A stretch of DNA of 64,000 nt from Leucobacter sp. 7(1). GTDB taxonomy: Bacteria > Actinomycetota > Actinomycetes > Actinomycetales > Microbacteriaceae. Within the stretch, counting starts at the first letter, position 1; the number at the start of each line of letters is the position of its first letter. Shown here piece after piece: positions 53,497 through 62,350 of this stretch. The translations under genes were made by a program, and so were the position numbers. The notes under the pieces are model-generated. The model saw only the letters and a list, made by a program, of their open reading frames with translations, was not told the DNA's origin and did not search any database. The stretch is taken from positions 1-64,000 of the forward strand of contig NZ_FUID01000023.1 in assembly GCF_900163635.1 (NCBI RefSeq). Direction: 5' to 3'.

Positions 53497-54552
53497 CTAG
53501 CCTTCGCGCGTGACGATGGATTCGGCCATGCGCTCAAGCGCGCGCTTCACCGAAGACTTCGGCAGCACATCGAGCGCGGTCACGGCCTCTGCGGCCCAGC
53601 GCCGAGCGGTTGCTTCAGTCTCCCGAGTGACCTCGTGGCCGCGCAACGCTTCAACGGCGTCGTCAAGGACGCCAGCATCGGCACCGCCCGCAATCGCGGC
53701 AACACCCGCCTCGATCTGCGCCAACAGCTCGGCATCTTCGCCGCCGGCCGCAGCGCGCTGCTGCAGCAACAGGAGCGGCAGGGTTGCCACGCCCGCACGG
53801 AGATCCGTGCCGGCGCGCTTGCCGGTCTGCTCCTTCTGCGGGGAGAGATCAATCACGTCGTCGATGAGCTGGAAGGCCACGCCGATCCGCTCGCCGTACT
53901 CGGTGACCGGGTCAGCGAACTCTGCCGGCCCGTCGCCGAACATCACGCCCATACGTGCGGCGGTCGCGATCAGCGCACCGGTCTTGTCCGCGAGGACCTG
54001 AATGTAGTGCGCGATCGGCTCGTCCTCGGGCTGCGGACCGACGGTCTCGTGCAGTTGCCCAAGGCACAGCCGTTCAAAGGTCTGCGCCTGGAGCAGGATC
54101 GCTTCCTCGCCCATCCCCGACACCAGCGACGAGGCGCGGGCGAACAGCAGGTCCCCCGCGAGAATCGCGACCGAGTTGTTCCATACTGTCTGCGCAGCGG
54201 GGACGCCCCGGCGCAGCTTCGCATCGTCCATGACGTCGTCGTGGTACAGCGAGGCGAGGTGCGTCATTTCGATCGCCTGCGCAGCTCGCCGCACAAGTTC
54301 GTTTGGTCCGGCACCCAGTTCACTCGTGAGCAGTGTCAGCATGGGCCGGATCCGCTTGCCGCCAGCACTCATGAGGTAGCGCGCCGGTGCGTCCGCAACC
54401 GGGGACGCAAACCGCAGGTGTTCAAGCAGACCTGCTTCGATGAGCTCCAGTTGCTCCTGCAGCAGCTTGGCGTGCTTGCGATCCTGCGCGCCGCGGAACA
54501 ACCGCATCGGGAGTGCCTGGGTGGCGGTGTCTTCCGCGAGAGGGCGGATCAC
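53497..54552 (-). CDS. polyprenyl diphosphate synthase (menaquinone side chain)
   Basis: This 351-residue trans-prenyltransferase has the first aspartate-rich motif LYHDDVMDDAKLRRG near 103-117 and the second FQLIDDVIDLSPQ near 230, with GGKRIRPML near 65. It elongates allylic diphosphates with isopentenyl diphosphate to make the side chain attached to menaquinone. It starts with GTG overlapping the menG stop (GTGA), so the two are translationally coupled. Chain length cannot be given with confidence; hepta- to deca-prenyl products are known for this type. Confidence 0.93.
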   Translation of the reverse strand: MIRPLAEDTATQALPMRLFRGAQDRKHAKLLQEQLELIEAGLLEHLRFASPVADAPARYLMSAGGKRIRPMLTLLTSELGAGPNELVRRAAQAIEMTHLASLYHDDVMDDAKLRRGVPAAQTVWNNSVAILAGDLLFARASSLVSGMGEEAILLQAQTFERLCLGQLHETVGPQPEDEPIAHYIQVLADKTGALIATAARMGVMFGDGPAEFADPVTEYGERIGVAFQLIDDVIDLSPQKEQTGKRAGTDLRAGVATLPLLLLQQRAAAGGEDAELLAQIEAGVAAIAGGADAGVLDDAVEALRGHEVTRETEATARRWAAEAVTALDVLPKSSVKRALERMAESIVTREG

Positions 54553-55556
54553 GGGGTACCTCCGGTGGCGTCGGACGAGCCGGTCTCGGTCGTCGAGGGC
54601 TGGGGCGAGGCAGCGGGTTTTTTCGCGGCCGGTTTCTTCGCAGCAGGTTTCTTCGCAGCCGGTTTCTTCGCAGCAGCGGGCTTCGACTCAGCGGGCTTCT
54701 TCGCAGCCGCGGGCTTCGACTCGGCGGCAGACTTCTTCGCCGCAGCGGGCTTTGCCGTTTCGGACTTCGCCGCCGCTTTCTTCGCCGCGGGCTTCTTCGC
54801 GGAGCCCGGGGCCTGCTTCGCGGCGGCCTGCTTCGCGGCGGGGGCCTCGCGCGGCACAAAGCCACGGTGCAGGGCCACGATCCCAAATGTCAGGTTCCGG
54901 TACGCGACACGCTCAAAGCCAGCCTCGCGCAGCCATCCGGCGAGCTCCTCTTGCGTGGGCCATGCCTCGATCGACTCGTTGAGGTAGCGGTACGCTTCGG
55001 CAGCTTCCCTGTTGATCGCACCGGCGATCCTGGGCAGCACGTTGCGGCCGTACCACGCGTAGGGGCCGCGCACGATCGCTGCGGGCGGGGTTGAAAACTC
55101 GGCGATCACGATCCGGCCGCCGGGCTTCACGACGCGGTGCATCTCGGCGAGCGCCGCACGCGGGTCACTGATGTTGCGCAGGCCGTAGGAGATCGTCGCA
55201 GCGTCAAAGCTGTTGTCCTCGAACGGAAGCGCCATCGCGTCCGCGTGCACGAACTCGATGAGCTCATTCCCTGCGTGCCGCTTTCGGCCTTCCGCAAGCA
55301 TTCCCTCCGAGAAGTCCGCGGCAACAACATGGGCGCCGTGCGCGGCGAGCGCGGCAGACGACGTCCCGGTCCCCGCAGCCAGGTCGAGAATGCGCATGCC
55401 CTTGCGGGGGGCCACGGCTTTGGTGGTGGCCACACGCCACAGCCGATCGTTGCCTACAGTCAACACATCGTTGATGAGGTCGTACCGGGGGGATACCTCA
55501 TCGAACATGCTGGAAACGTCGGCGGCGTGCTTGGTCGCGGTGTCGGGTCGGATCAC
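54549..55556 (-). CDS. menG: demethylmenaquinone methyltransferase with a long Lys/Ala-rich tail
   Basis: The core of about 232 residues is a UbiE/MenG SAM-dependent methyltransferase: MFDEVSPRYDLINDVLTVGNDRLWR, LDLAAGTGTSSAAL (motif I), TISYGLRNISDPRAALAEMHRVVKPGGR and PTQEELAGWLREAGF. It methylates demethylmenaquinone in the last step of menaquinone synthesis. About 100 extra residues follow, rich in AAKKP-type repeats, making the protein 335 residues instead of the usual 230-250. The start is GTG at 55556, with TACCAT as a -10 box 6 bases upstream. It is divergent from menF and overlaps the prenyl synthase. Confidence 0.93.
   Translation of the reverse strand: MIRPDTATKHAADVSSMFDEVSPRYDLINDVLTVGNDRLWRVATTKAVAPRKGMRILDLAAGTGTSSAALAAHGAHVVAADFSEGMLAEGRKRHAGNELIEFVHADAMALPFEDNSFDAATISYGLRNISDPRAALAEMHRVVKPGGRIVIAEFSTPPAAIVRGPYAWYGRNVLPRIAGAINREAAEAYRYLNESIEAWPTQEELAGWLREAGFERVAYRNLTFGIVALHRGFVPREAPAAKQAAAKQAPGSAKKPAAKKAAAKSETAKPAAAKKSAAESKPAAAKKPAESKPAAAKKPAAKKPAAKKPAAKKPAASPQPSTTETGSSDATGGTP
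54609..54845 (-). repeat. degenerate repeats encoding the AAKKP tail of MenG
   Basis: A series of degenerate, roughly 15-bp units encodes PAAKK/AAAKK/ESKPAAAKK at residues 238-316 of MenG. The units nearest the stop codon are the most uniform. Length variation by slippage or recombination would be expected. Confidence 0.8.
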
Positions 55557-55676
55557 CCCCCTATGGTAGCCCGTCTCCCCTGTGCGCTGAGCGGATATAG
55601 CGTGCGGCTTGCCCGGATTCTCCCCGGGCACTCAGGCGGACAGGCCCAGGTCAGCACGGAGGAGTAGATTGGTGGG

Positions 55677-56990
55677 GTGACGAGTGAATCCGCCGTACCC
55701 CGCTTACGTGCGGTCACGCGACCCCTCTCCGGTGCACCGGATCTGCTGTCTCTGGCGGATCCCGCGTCACCGCTCATCTGGCTGCGCGGAGACCGTGGAT
55801 GTGTCGGGATTGGCGAAGCGCTCCGTGTGACCTTCCGCGGACCGCAGCGTTTTCGCGATGCCGCAGCCACTTGGCGCAGGATCGCCGAGCTTGCCACAAT
55901 CGATGATCCTGTGGCGTTGCCCGGGTCTGGCCTGGTTGCACTCGGGACATTCGCGTTCGATGACGCGAGCGCCGCGGAAAGCGTGTTGATCGTTCCACAG
56001 CTCCTGGTGGCGCGCCATCGCGACCGGTGGTGGATCACCCGGGTCACCAGGCAGGCCGACGAAGACGCAGAAATCGCGAATCAGGATCCCGCCCTCCCCC
56101 TCCCCACTCCCAGTGGGGTGTGGTCCGGCGTGACCTTCGCGCCGCGCACAAACCTCGCGGATACGGAACCAGACCCCGTCGATGCCTACCTCGCGGGCGT
56201 CAGCGAGTCGGTGCGCCGGATCGCGCGCGGCGAAGTCGAGAAGATCGTGCTAGCACGGCAGATCCAGGGCCACCTCCCTGCCGGATCCGACCTCCGTGTT
56301 CCGCTCGCCCGACTTGCCGAGCGCTACCTGGATTGCTGGACGTTCGCGGTCGACGGCATTGTCGGCGCGAGTCCTGAAACGTTGATCCGGTCCACAGCGG
56401 GTGCGGTGTCGGCGCGGGTCCTCGCGGGTACGCGCGCACGGCACGCGGAATCCCCGGAACGCGATGCACAGGCGCGAGACGAGCTTCTGACGAGCGATAA
56501 AGAACAGCACGAGCACGTGTTTGCGGTGCAGAGCGTGGTCACCGCCCTGGCCCCCCACGTCAGCGAGATGCGGACCAGCGAAGAGCCGTTCCCGCTCCAA
56601 CTGCCAAACGTGTGGCACCTCGCTACCGACCTTGGAGCGTCCCTGCGAGAGCGTAGTTCCGCGATCGAGCTTGTCGGCGCACTGCACCCGACCGCTGCAA
56701 TCGCCGGCACCCCGACCGCCGACGCGGTCGCCGCAATCGCCGAGCTCGAACCCTTCGATCGCGGCCGCTACTCGGGTGCCGTCGGTTGGATCGACGCCGC
56801 CGGAGACGGCGAGTGGGTCATTGCGCTGCGCTGCGCGCAAGTCGATCCCGCAGCCGAAGCTGATCCCGCAAGACCGCGCCGTGTCACCGCGAGTGCGGGT
56901 GGCGGGATCGTCGCGGGCTCCGACCCGGGGCACGAATTTGGCGAGACCGTGTCGAAGTTCCGACCTATCACCGAGGCCTTCGCAGAGTAG
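55677..56990 (+). CDS. menF: isochorismate synthase
   Basis: This 437-residue chorismate-using enzyme converts chorismate to isochorismate, the first step of menaquinone synthesis. The C-terminal catalytic domain shows GEVEKIVLARQ, FAVDGIVGASPETLI, RVLAGTRARH, LTSDKEQHEHVFAV, ELVGALHPTAAIAGTP, and the end ASAGGGIVAGSDPGHEFGETVSKF. The lysine of EKIVLAR and the ETL glutamate fit isochorismate synthases. GTG at 55677 has TAGATT 6 bases upstream and looks leaderless. It is divergent from menG. Confidence 0.92.
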   Translation: MTSESAVPRLRAVTRPLSGAPDLLSLADPASPLIWLRGDRGCVGIGEALRVTFRGPQRFRDAAATWRRIAELATIDDPVALPGSGLVALGTFAFDDASAAESVLIVPQLLVARHRDRWWITRVTRQADEDAEIANQDPALPLPTPSGVWSGVTFAPRTNLADTEPDPVDAYLAGVSESVRRIARGEVEKIVLARQIQGHLPAGSDLRVPLARLAERYLDCWTFAVDGIVGASPETLIRSTAGAVSARVLAGTRARHAESPERDAQARDELLTSDKEQHEHVFAVQSVVTALAPHVSEMRTSEEPFPLQLPNVWHLATDLGASLRERSSAIELVGALHPTAAIAGTPTADAVAAIAELEPFDRGRYSGAVGWIDAAGDGEWVIALRCAQVDPAAEADPARPRRVTASAGGGIVAGSDPGHEFGETVSKFRPITEAFAE

Positions 56991-57139
56991 CCTGCGTGCG
57001 CCATCGAGCGATCCCTGCGCAGCAGTCGCCTCGTCTCCCGGGAATGACTGTAGCCCCGGCGATGTGCTCAATCTTTCAGAGCAGGGATCGTTCCGGGGCT
57101 TTCACTATGATTCTATCGGGGACCAAAGGAGGTGTCCAG

Positions 57140-57778
57140 ATGTCATACATGCCAGAAGAACAACTACTGGAACAGTGGGTCAGCCCTGAACGCCTCACCC
57201 GCTATCGTGCAGCTCGCGAGGATACCGTCGAGCTCTACATCTGGAATGCGAAGGTCTCAGCGCACCTCCTAGAGTTGATTGCGCATGGGGAAGTGCTCCT
57301 CAGGAACGCGATCCACGCCAAACTCGCCCCGCACCATGCGGATGGCAAATGGTACCGGGACACCGCGCACTACCGCTTCGCGTCTCAGGCGGAAAGAGAG
57401 ATCCAGACCGCAGTGGTGCGTGCCACGCGCGGCGGGAAGCCTGAGACCGCCGGCAAGGTCGTCGCTGAACTGACTTTCGGTTTCTGGCGCTATGCCCTCA
57501 GCGCACGGTACAAGACCACAGTGTGGCCCCGCGTCAAGACCGCGTTCCTGGGCGTACCCGCCCATCTTCGCACACGTGAAGACATCGAAAGGATCGTCGT
57601 TCGGCTCCATGACCTCCGCAACCGCGTCGCACATCACGAGCCAGTATTTCACCAGTCAATGCATCAACACTTTGCAGATATTGTGTCCCTCGCTACGTAC
57701 ATTGACGACCGCGCGGGCCGCATGATTGCGGATCAAATCGCCTCGCTCAACCTCGTCGCGAAACGACCGGCGATCTGA
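57140..57778 (+). CDS. Abi-like protein with HEPN RNase motif
   Basis: This 212-residue mostly helical protein begins MSYMPEEQLLEQWVSPERLTRY. It contains the Abi_2/AbiD-AbiF-like hallmarks WNAKVSAHLLELIAHGEVLLRNAI near 35-60 and ELTFGFWRYAL near 110-120. The HEPN catalytic motif R-x(4)-H occurs in RLHDLRNRVAHHEPVF near 155-170. Family members are abortive-infection proteins or RNA-cleaving toxins. AAAGGAGG lies 7 bases before the ATG, one of the best ribosome-binding sites in the window. No partner antitoxin gene is adjacent; the neighbours are menF and PPK2. Confidence 0.85.
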   Translation: MSYMPEEQLLEQWVSPERLTRYRAAREDTVELYIWNAKVSAHLLELIAHGEVLLRNAIHAKLAPHHADGKWYRDTAHYRFASQAEREIQTAVVRATRGGKPETAGKVVAELTFGFWRYALSARYKTTVWPRVKTAFLGVPAHLRTREDIERIVVRLHDLRNRVAHHEPVFHQSMHQHFADIVSLATYIDDRAGRMIADQIASLNLVAKRPAI

Positions 57779-57829
57779 GCGTGCGGTGATCCTGCCAACA
57801 GGTGGGTGCTTCTGTGCCCGGCGGCCCCG

Positions 57830-58702
57830 CTAGTTGGGCCAGCGCAGCCCGGCCGTCTCAGCAAGCCGCACCTTCTCCGCCTCCACGTCAAAGTCAACCT
57901 CCGGCCATTTGGGCTGCAGCGCCTGGAGCTCCGAGATTACGATGCGCTGCACTGCTGCGCGGGCGTACCACTTGGCATTCGCGGGCACCACATACCAGGG
58001 GGCGTGCGGGGCGTCGGATCGGTCGATCGCGATCTGGAACGACTCCATATAGTCGGCCCAGAACACGCGCTCATCGACGTCTCCCGTGTTGTACTTCCAG
58101 TGCTTCTCCGGCTCGTCAAGGCGCGATCGCAGACGCTCCGCCTGCTCCTCGGGTGAGATGTGGAGCATGATCTTCACGATCCGCACCCCGGCTGTGGCAA
58201 TCCGCTGTTCGAACTCGGTGATGGCCCCGTAGCGCCGCTCGATCTCTTCAGGAGGCGCGAAACCGCGCACCCGTTGGATCAGCACGTCCTCGTAGTGTGA
58301 GCGGTCAAACACCCCGATCACACCAGGGCCTGGGACGCGCGGTTCAACGCGCCAGAGGAAGTCATGGGCGCGCTCCTCCTCCGTCGGCGATTTGAAGGCG
58401 GTGAGGGCGAGGCCGTAGGGCTCGACCTGCGCAAACACGTGGTTCACGATGCCACCTTTTCCCGCTGCATCCATCGCTTGGAGCACAACAAGCAGGCGCT
58501 CAGGTGCACCGGTGCGGCTCTGCGCAAACAGCTTTTCCTGCAGGCCGCGCAGCTCCTGCGCGGAGCGGGCCAGTTCTGCTTGCCCACCCTTTTTGTCCGA
58601 TGCCGTGCCCGGCGTCGAGTTCGGGTCCACCGCCCGCAGCTCGAAGCCGTCACGCACTCGGAGGAGCCCGGTCACATCATCGGTCCAGAACTGTTGCGCC
58701 AT
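57830..58702 (-). CDS. polyphosphate kinase 2 family (PPK2)
   Basis: This 290-residue P-loop kinase has LLVVLQAMDAAGKGGIVNHVF (Walker A region), the lid FDRSHYEDVLIQRV, and DEPEKHWKYNTGDVDERVFWADYMESFQIAIDRSDAPHAPWYVVPAN, all typical of PPK2. These enzymes move phosphate between polyphosphate and nucleoside mono- or diphosphates. The sequence type resembles the polyphosphate:AMP or ADP phosphotransferase classes; which nucleotide is used is not certain. GGGAGA lies 6-8 bases before the ATG at 58702. An 11-bp palindrome GTGGAATCCAC lies at 58745-58755 in its upstream region. Confidence 0.9.
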   Translation of the reverse strand: MAQQFWTDDVTGLLRVRDGFELRAVDPNSTPGTASDKKGGQAELARSAQELRGLQEKLFAQSRTGAPERLLVVLQAMDAAGKGGIVNHVFAQVEPYGLALTAFKSPTEEERAHDFLWRVEPRVPGPGVIGVFDRSHYEDVLIQRVRGFAPPEEIERRYGAITEFEQRIATAGVRIVKIMLHISPEEQAERLRSRLDEPEKHWKYNTGDVDERVFWADYMESFQIAIDRSDAPHAPWYVVPANAKWYARAAVQRIVISELQALQPKWPEVDFDVEAEKVRLAETAGLRWPN

Positions 58703-58792
58703 TGTCGTCTCCCGGGGTGCGAGCGGGCAGAATCCCCGCTGATCGTGGAATCCACTGTATGGCCTGCGCAGTGAAGACTGCCAGCAAACGAG

Positions 58793-58798
58793 TACGCT
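58793..58798 (+). promoter_or_regulatory. -10 box of the SGNH hydrolase gene
   Basis: TACGCT ends 7 bases before the GTG at 58805 with no ribosome-binding site, as in the leaderless HAD and PBP genes. Confidence 0.45.
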
Positions 58799-58804
58799 AA
58801 ACGG

Positions 58805-59560
58805 GTGTACCCAGCTCACTCTCCGGTGCGCGGCGCGCGGGCCCTCGCGCTCTCCGCAACCGCCGCGATCGCCCGCAACGCGCGGCTTGACCGCCTGTAC
58901 GCACGCGCGAACCGCCCGCTCATGGAGCTCGCAGAAATGCAGCCCGTGACCGCGGCGTGGTGGCGCGAGCGCCGCAAGGTGCAGGGAGACTTTTGGTACC
59001 TGGCGCTCGGCGATTCGACCGCGCAGGGCATCGGCGCGTCCACCCCCGGCCGCAGCTATGTAGGTCAGCTCGCAGACCGCATCGAAGCTGAACTGGGTGA
59101 ACCGATCGCCGTCACGAATCTGGGCGTGTCTGGTGCCCCGACCCGCCTGTGCGTGCGGGATCAGCTGCCGCGAGCGGCGAAGCTCTTGGCACGGCGGGAT
59201 CCGGCGCTCGTCACGCTCGCAATCGGCGCGAATGACATCGCTGAGTGGGACGCTCGCGCCTTCCACACCAACATCGCTACGATCTTCGACGCCCTCCCCG
59301 CCCACACGATCGTGGGGGAAGTCCCGTGCTTCCATCTGCCGTGGAACGACCGGAAGGTGCGCGAGGCGAACCGTATTCTCCACACGATCGCGGAGGACCG
59401 TGGCCTCACCGTCGTGCCCGTGTACGAGGCGACCCGGCGACGCGGGATCCGCGGCATCCTCACCGAGTTCGCGCCTGACGCGTTCCACCCCACCGACCGC
59501 GGCTACGAGGTCTGGGCGGACACGTTCTGGCCCGCCGTCCGGGCCCAGATCCGACGCTGA
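58805..59560 (+). CDS. SGNH/GDSL family hydrolase
   Basis: This 251-residue esterase/lipase-like protein has the block I nucleophile in ALGDSTAQGIG near 68, block II NLGVSGAP, block III IGANDIAEWD and the block V Asp-His pair in DAFHPTDRGYEVWA near 225. About 60 residues, partly basic, precede the domain without a convincing signal peptide. It starts with GTG directly after a TACGCT -10 box. It is divergent from PPK2. The substrate is unknown; the family deacylates lipids, glycans or acyl-CoA. Confidence 0.88.
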   Translation: MYPAHSPVRGARALALSATAAIARNARLDRLYARANRPLMELAEMQPVTAAWWRERRKVQGDFWYLALGDSTAQGIGASTPGRSYVGQLADRIEAELGEPIAVTNLGVSGAPTRLCVRDQLPRAAKLLARRDPALVTLAIGANDIAEWDARAFHTNIATIFDALPAHTIVGEVPCFHLPWNDRKVREANRILHTIAEDRGLTVVPVYEATRRRGIRGILTEFAPDAFHPTDRGYEVWADTFWPAVRAQIRR

Positions 59561-59597
59561 CGCGGGGCAGCCGCGCTCCCGGGGACGCCCGCGCCCG

Positions 59598-59655
59598 TCG
59601 ATGGGTGAGTTTCTGGGGCTTGGCGCCCGGGAAGCCCCGGAAACTCACCCATCGA
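59598..59655. terminator. long palindrome between convergent SGNH hydrolase and DUF1801 genes
   Basis: A stem of about 24 bp, perfect over its outer 15 (CGATGGGTGAGTTTC at 59599-59613 with its complement at 59640-59654) and continuing inward with one T-G wobble, surrounds a 10-base loop. It can terminate both strands, but it is much longer than an ordinary terminator. Confidence 0.7.
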
Positions 59656-59688
59656 TGTCGTTCGGGGATAGCAGGAGAGCCGGGCCGG

Positions 59689-60033
59689 CTAGCGGGAGCG
59701 GTTGAACTCCACCGCGGCGCGAATCAAGTCTGAGAACGCCGTTGCGTCGAGCACATCGGCCTCACGCAGATCTACGGCGCGACGCGTGCCTGCATCCAGG
59801 CTCGCGTTGAACACCCCGGCAGGATCCGGCAAGGATGCGCCGCGCGCAAAGGTCACTTTCACCTTGTCCTTATACGTTTCGACCGTACACACGAGGCCAT
59901 CAAGCGTGAAGGTGGGCACGCCCGCCGGGTTTGTCGGCTTCACCCACTTGATCTCTTCGGCGATGCCGGGCGCGGCCGCCACGATCAGGCCCCGGATCAT
60001 GTTCACGCGCTCGGCACGCCAGTTCTCGTTCAT
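59689..60033 (-). CDS. DUF1801 (YdhG-like) protein
   Basis: This 114-residue protein has the DUF1801 pattern IRGLIVAAAPGIAEEIKWVKPTNPAGVPTFTLDGLVCTVETYKDKVKVTFARG, then SLPDPAGVFNASLDAGTRRAVDLREADVLDATAFSDLIRAAV. The fold is a small alpha/beta domain of unknown function. The length is typical. It is convergent with the SGNH hydrolase gene and lies 65 bases downstream of menD on the same strand. Confidence 0.8.
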   Translation of the reverse strand: MNENWRAERVNMIRGLIVAAAPGIAEEIKWVKPTNPAGVPTFTLDGLVCTVETYKDKVKVTFARGASLPDPAGVFNASLDAGTRRAVDLREADVLDATAFSDLIRAAVEFNRSR

Positions 60034-60098
60034 GGCGCGATCCTACTCCCGCGGGGAACGCCACGGGAGACCCTGGCCGGGCAAGAGATCAGCGCACG

Positions 60099-61949
60099 CT
60101 AGGCGTCCCGGGCGAGCGGTGCTTCCACGAGGCACGGCCCTGTCACGAGCTCGGTGAGGAACCGCTCAAGTTCGCTGCGCGTTTCGACCCGGCGATACTC
60201 CCAGCCGTAGGCGGCAGCGAGCGCCGCCAGGTCCGCACGGTGAGGCGTGAACATCACGCGGTCGAAGGCGGTGCGATCCGCGCTGCCCGCAACTTCGAGC
60301 CCGTCGAAGATCGTTCCGCCGCCGTCGTTACCGACGAAGAGCTGGATCCGCAGCGGAGCTTCCCCCTCGGGCAGCAGGAGCGATCCGGCGTCATGGAGCA
60401 GCGCGAGATCGCCCAACACCACACGGGTCGCGCCCGCCGAGCGCGCCGGGTCCTCGGCCGACTGACTGGCCGCGGCGACGCCGAGCGAAGTCGCGACAGT
60501 GCCGTCGATCCCGGCGAGCCCACGGTTCGCGTGCACCGTGAGTTTGCGCCCGGGCGCGAGCGAGTCGAGCACCCGCACCAGGCGCGAGGCCGCCAGCACA
60601 ATCCGGTCGTGCGGCCACGTGGCACGCCACACGGACTCGGTCAGCAGGGCACGCGTGACGGGCTCGCGCATTGTCGCGACCTCGGATCGCGCGTATGCGT
60701 TGCGCTCTTTGTAGCCGCTCGCGGTCGCCGCGGCGAAGTCCGGCTCGTGCACGGTGGTGCGGGCGCGCTGCAGCTCACGATCCGGCAGCACCCACAGGCC
60801 GAGCCAGCGATGCAGGGTGCGGGGGGTGTAGTCCTCTGCGACGCGCGCGGCACGGACAATCCGGGCGCGACCCCCCGGGTTGACGTGTGCGACGCGGGGC
60901 CCGGAGTGCGGGTCAACCACGATCACCTCGACGTCATCACGCAGCATCAGCGCCGTCGCCTGACGCGTGAGCGTGGGGTGCCCAAACACGATCACGCGCT
61001 CGGTCAAACCCCCGACTTCGGGATCCGCAAGCAGCGTCGCGTAGCCGACAATGGCTTCGCGGCCATAGCGGGATCCGCTGACAACTTCTGCGAGCAGGGG
61101 GGCGCCCGCGGCGTGCGCGAAGGCTTCGGCCTCAGATCCCGCGTCTGCCCCGGCGAGCACCACACTCAGCGCGTCTCCCGCATGCACGTAGCTCTCCGCG
61201 TCTGCGAATCCTGTGTGACTCAGCCACCCGCGATCGGTAACGCGCGTGTGCGGGCTCGCGATCCCGGGCGTATCAGCGGCACGCAGCTCTTCGGCCTCCG
61301 CGCGGGCGGCAGCAAAACCCTGCGCGATCATCGCGTCAAATCCCGCTGTGCCGGAGAGCGGCTCCCGGAAGGACAGGTTGAGGTGCACCGGGCCAGCCGG
61401 GTCCCCGCCGATGAATCCTGTGGCGGCGGAGAGCGCACGCTGGGCAAGCACGCCCGGGTCACGGGATCCATCGCGGATCAGGTCCCCGTCCGGGCCAAAC
61501 TCGGGAGCAGCCACGTCGACGGTCAAGCGGGCCGCAGGGCCGAACATCCCAGGCTGCGTGGTGGTCTGGTTGCTGCGGATTCCACGGAGTTCTTCGGGAC
61601 GGTCCGCGGTGAGCAGCAGCATCGGCACGCGCGCCTCATGGGCTTCGAGCACTGCCGGAAGCAGGTTTGCCACGGCGCCACCGCTTGTCACGATCACGGG
61701 GGCTGGGATCCCGGTCTCTCGTGCGATGCCGAGTGCGAAAAACGCGGCGCTCCGCTCGTCCACGCGCACGTGGAGCCGAATCGCCTCGGCCTGCTCCGCA
61801 GCCGCCGCGGCCAGCGCAAGTGCCTGGGACCGCGACCCGGGGCACACAACCACGTCGCACACGCCATGCCGGATCAGTTCCCCCAGAAGCTCGACCGCGA
61901 AGATCGATGCGGGAGCGGGAAGGGGGGCCTGAGGTGCGGCCCCGCTCAC
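60099..61949 (-). CDS. menD: SEPHCHC synthase (2-succinyl-5-enolpyruvyl-6-hydroxy-3-cyclohexene-1-carboxylate synthase)
   Basis: This 616-residue thiamine-diphosphate enzyme joins isochorismate and 2-oxoglutarate in menaquinone synthesis. MenD hallmarks are GVCDVVVCPGSRSQALALAA near 30, VDERSAAFFALGIARETG with the ThDP-activating glutamate, and VTSGGAVANLLPAVLEAHEARVPMLLLTADRPEELRGIRSNQTTTQ near 90-130. The C-terminal ThDP region contains HANRGLAGIDGTVATSLG and GDLALLHDAGSLLL. It starts with GTG overlapping the upstream gene stop (GTGA). MenH, MenC, MenE, MenB and MenA are not in the window. Confidence 0.95.
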   Translation of the reverse strand: MSGAAPQAPLPAPASIFAVELLGELIRHGVCDVVVCPGSRSQALALAAAAAEQAEAIRLHVRVDERSAAFFALGIARETGIPAPVIVTSGGAVANLLPAVLEAHEARVPMLLLTADRPEELRGIRSNQTTTQPGMFGPAARLTVDVAAPEFGPDGDLIRDGSRDPGVLAQRALSAATGFIGGDPAGPVHLNLSFREPLSGTAGFDAMIAQGFAAARAEAEELRAADTPGIASPHTRVTDRGWLSHTGFADAESYVHAGDALSVVLAGADAGSEAEAFAHAAGAPLLAEVVSGSRYGREAIVGYATLLADPEVGGLTERVIVFGHPTLTRQATALMLRDDVEVIVVDPHSGPRVAHVNPGGRARIVRAARVAEDYTPRTLHRWLGLWVLPDRELQRARTTVHEPDFAAATASGYKERNAYARSEVATMREPVTRALLTESVWRATWPHDRIVLAASRLVRVLDSLAPGRKLTVHANRGLAGIDGTVATSLGVAAASQSAEDPARSAGATRVVLGDLALLHDAGSLLLPEGEAPLRIQLFVGNDGGGTIFDGLEVAGSADRTAFDRVMFTPHRADLAALAAAYGWEYRRVETRSELERFLTELVTGPCLVEAPLARDA

Positions 61950-62350
61950 GACTGGGCCGAGTCGCCGTCGGCGCGCTTGCCGGGATCGCTCGGGTCAGGA
62001 CCGTCCGAGGCGTCGCCGCTCGGCGTCTCCCCCGGGAACGTCTCACTGTCGAGCTCCCGGAGCCGCGCTTCGAGATCTTCCATATGCGTGTCGAGATCCC
62101 GCGCTGACATCCGCGTCCCGCTAAATCGCGGGTCGTCATCCGGGGCGGCAGGCCGCACGGCTGGCGTGTCTCCCTTGCCGATCAGGAACCACAACACACC
62201 GCCGATCACGGGGAGCACCACGACCAAGACCACCCAGACGGGCTTGCTGACGCCGCGCGCACGGGCACCATCCGTCATCGCCGCGTCGACAAGCGCGTAC
62301 AGCGTGAACGCCACCGCGACGACGATACCGATAATGATGAATCGCACCAT
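61946..62350 (-). CDS. small membrane protein with PLDc_N-like region
   Basis: This 134-residue protein has two membrane segments (FIIIGIVVAVAFTLYALVDAAM and PVWVVLVVVLPVIGGVLWFLIGKG), matching the phospholipase D nuclease N-terminal (PLDc_N) family. A cytoplasmic acidic tail follows, with a short coiled stretch DLDTHMEDLEARLRELDSETF. I chose the ATG at 62350; TACGAT lies 6 bases upstream as a leaderless -10 box. It overlaps the menD start by four bases. The function is unknown; such proteins commonly sit beside menD in actinobacteria. Confidence 0.8.
   Translation of the reverse strand: MVRFIIIGIVVAVAFTLYALVDAAMTDGARARGVSKPVWVVLVVVLPVIGGVLWFLIGKGDTPAVRPAAPDDDPRFSGTRMSARDLDTHMEDLEARLRELDSETFPGETPSGDASDGPDPSDPGKRADGDSAQS

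Noticed and set aside
54609-54845. Low-complexity DNA as a noncoding repeat array
   Set aside because: The repeat units stay in frame with menG and end at a stop overlapping the next gene, so they are coding.
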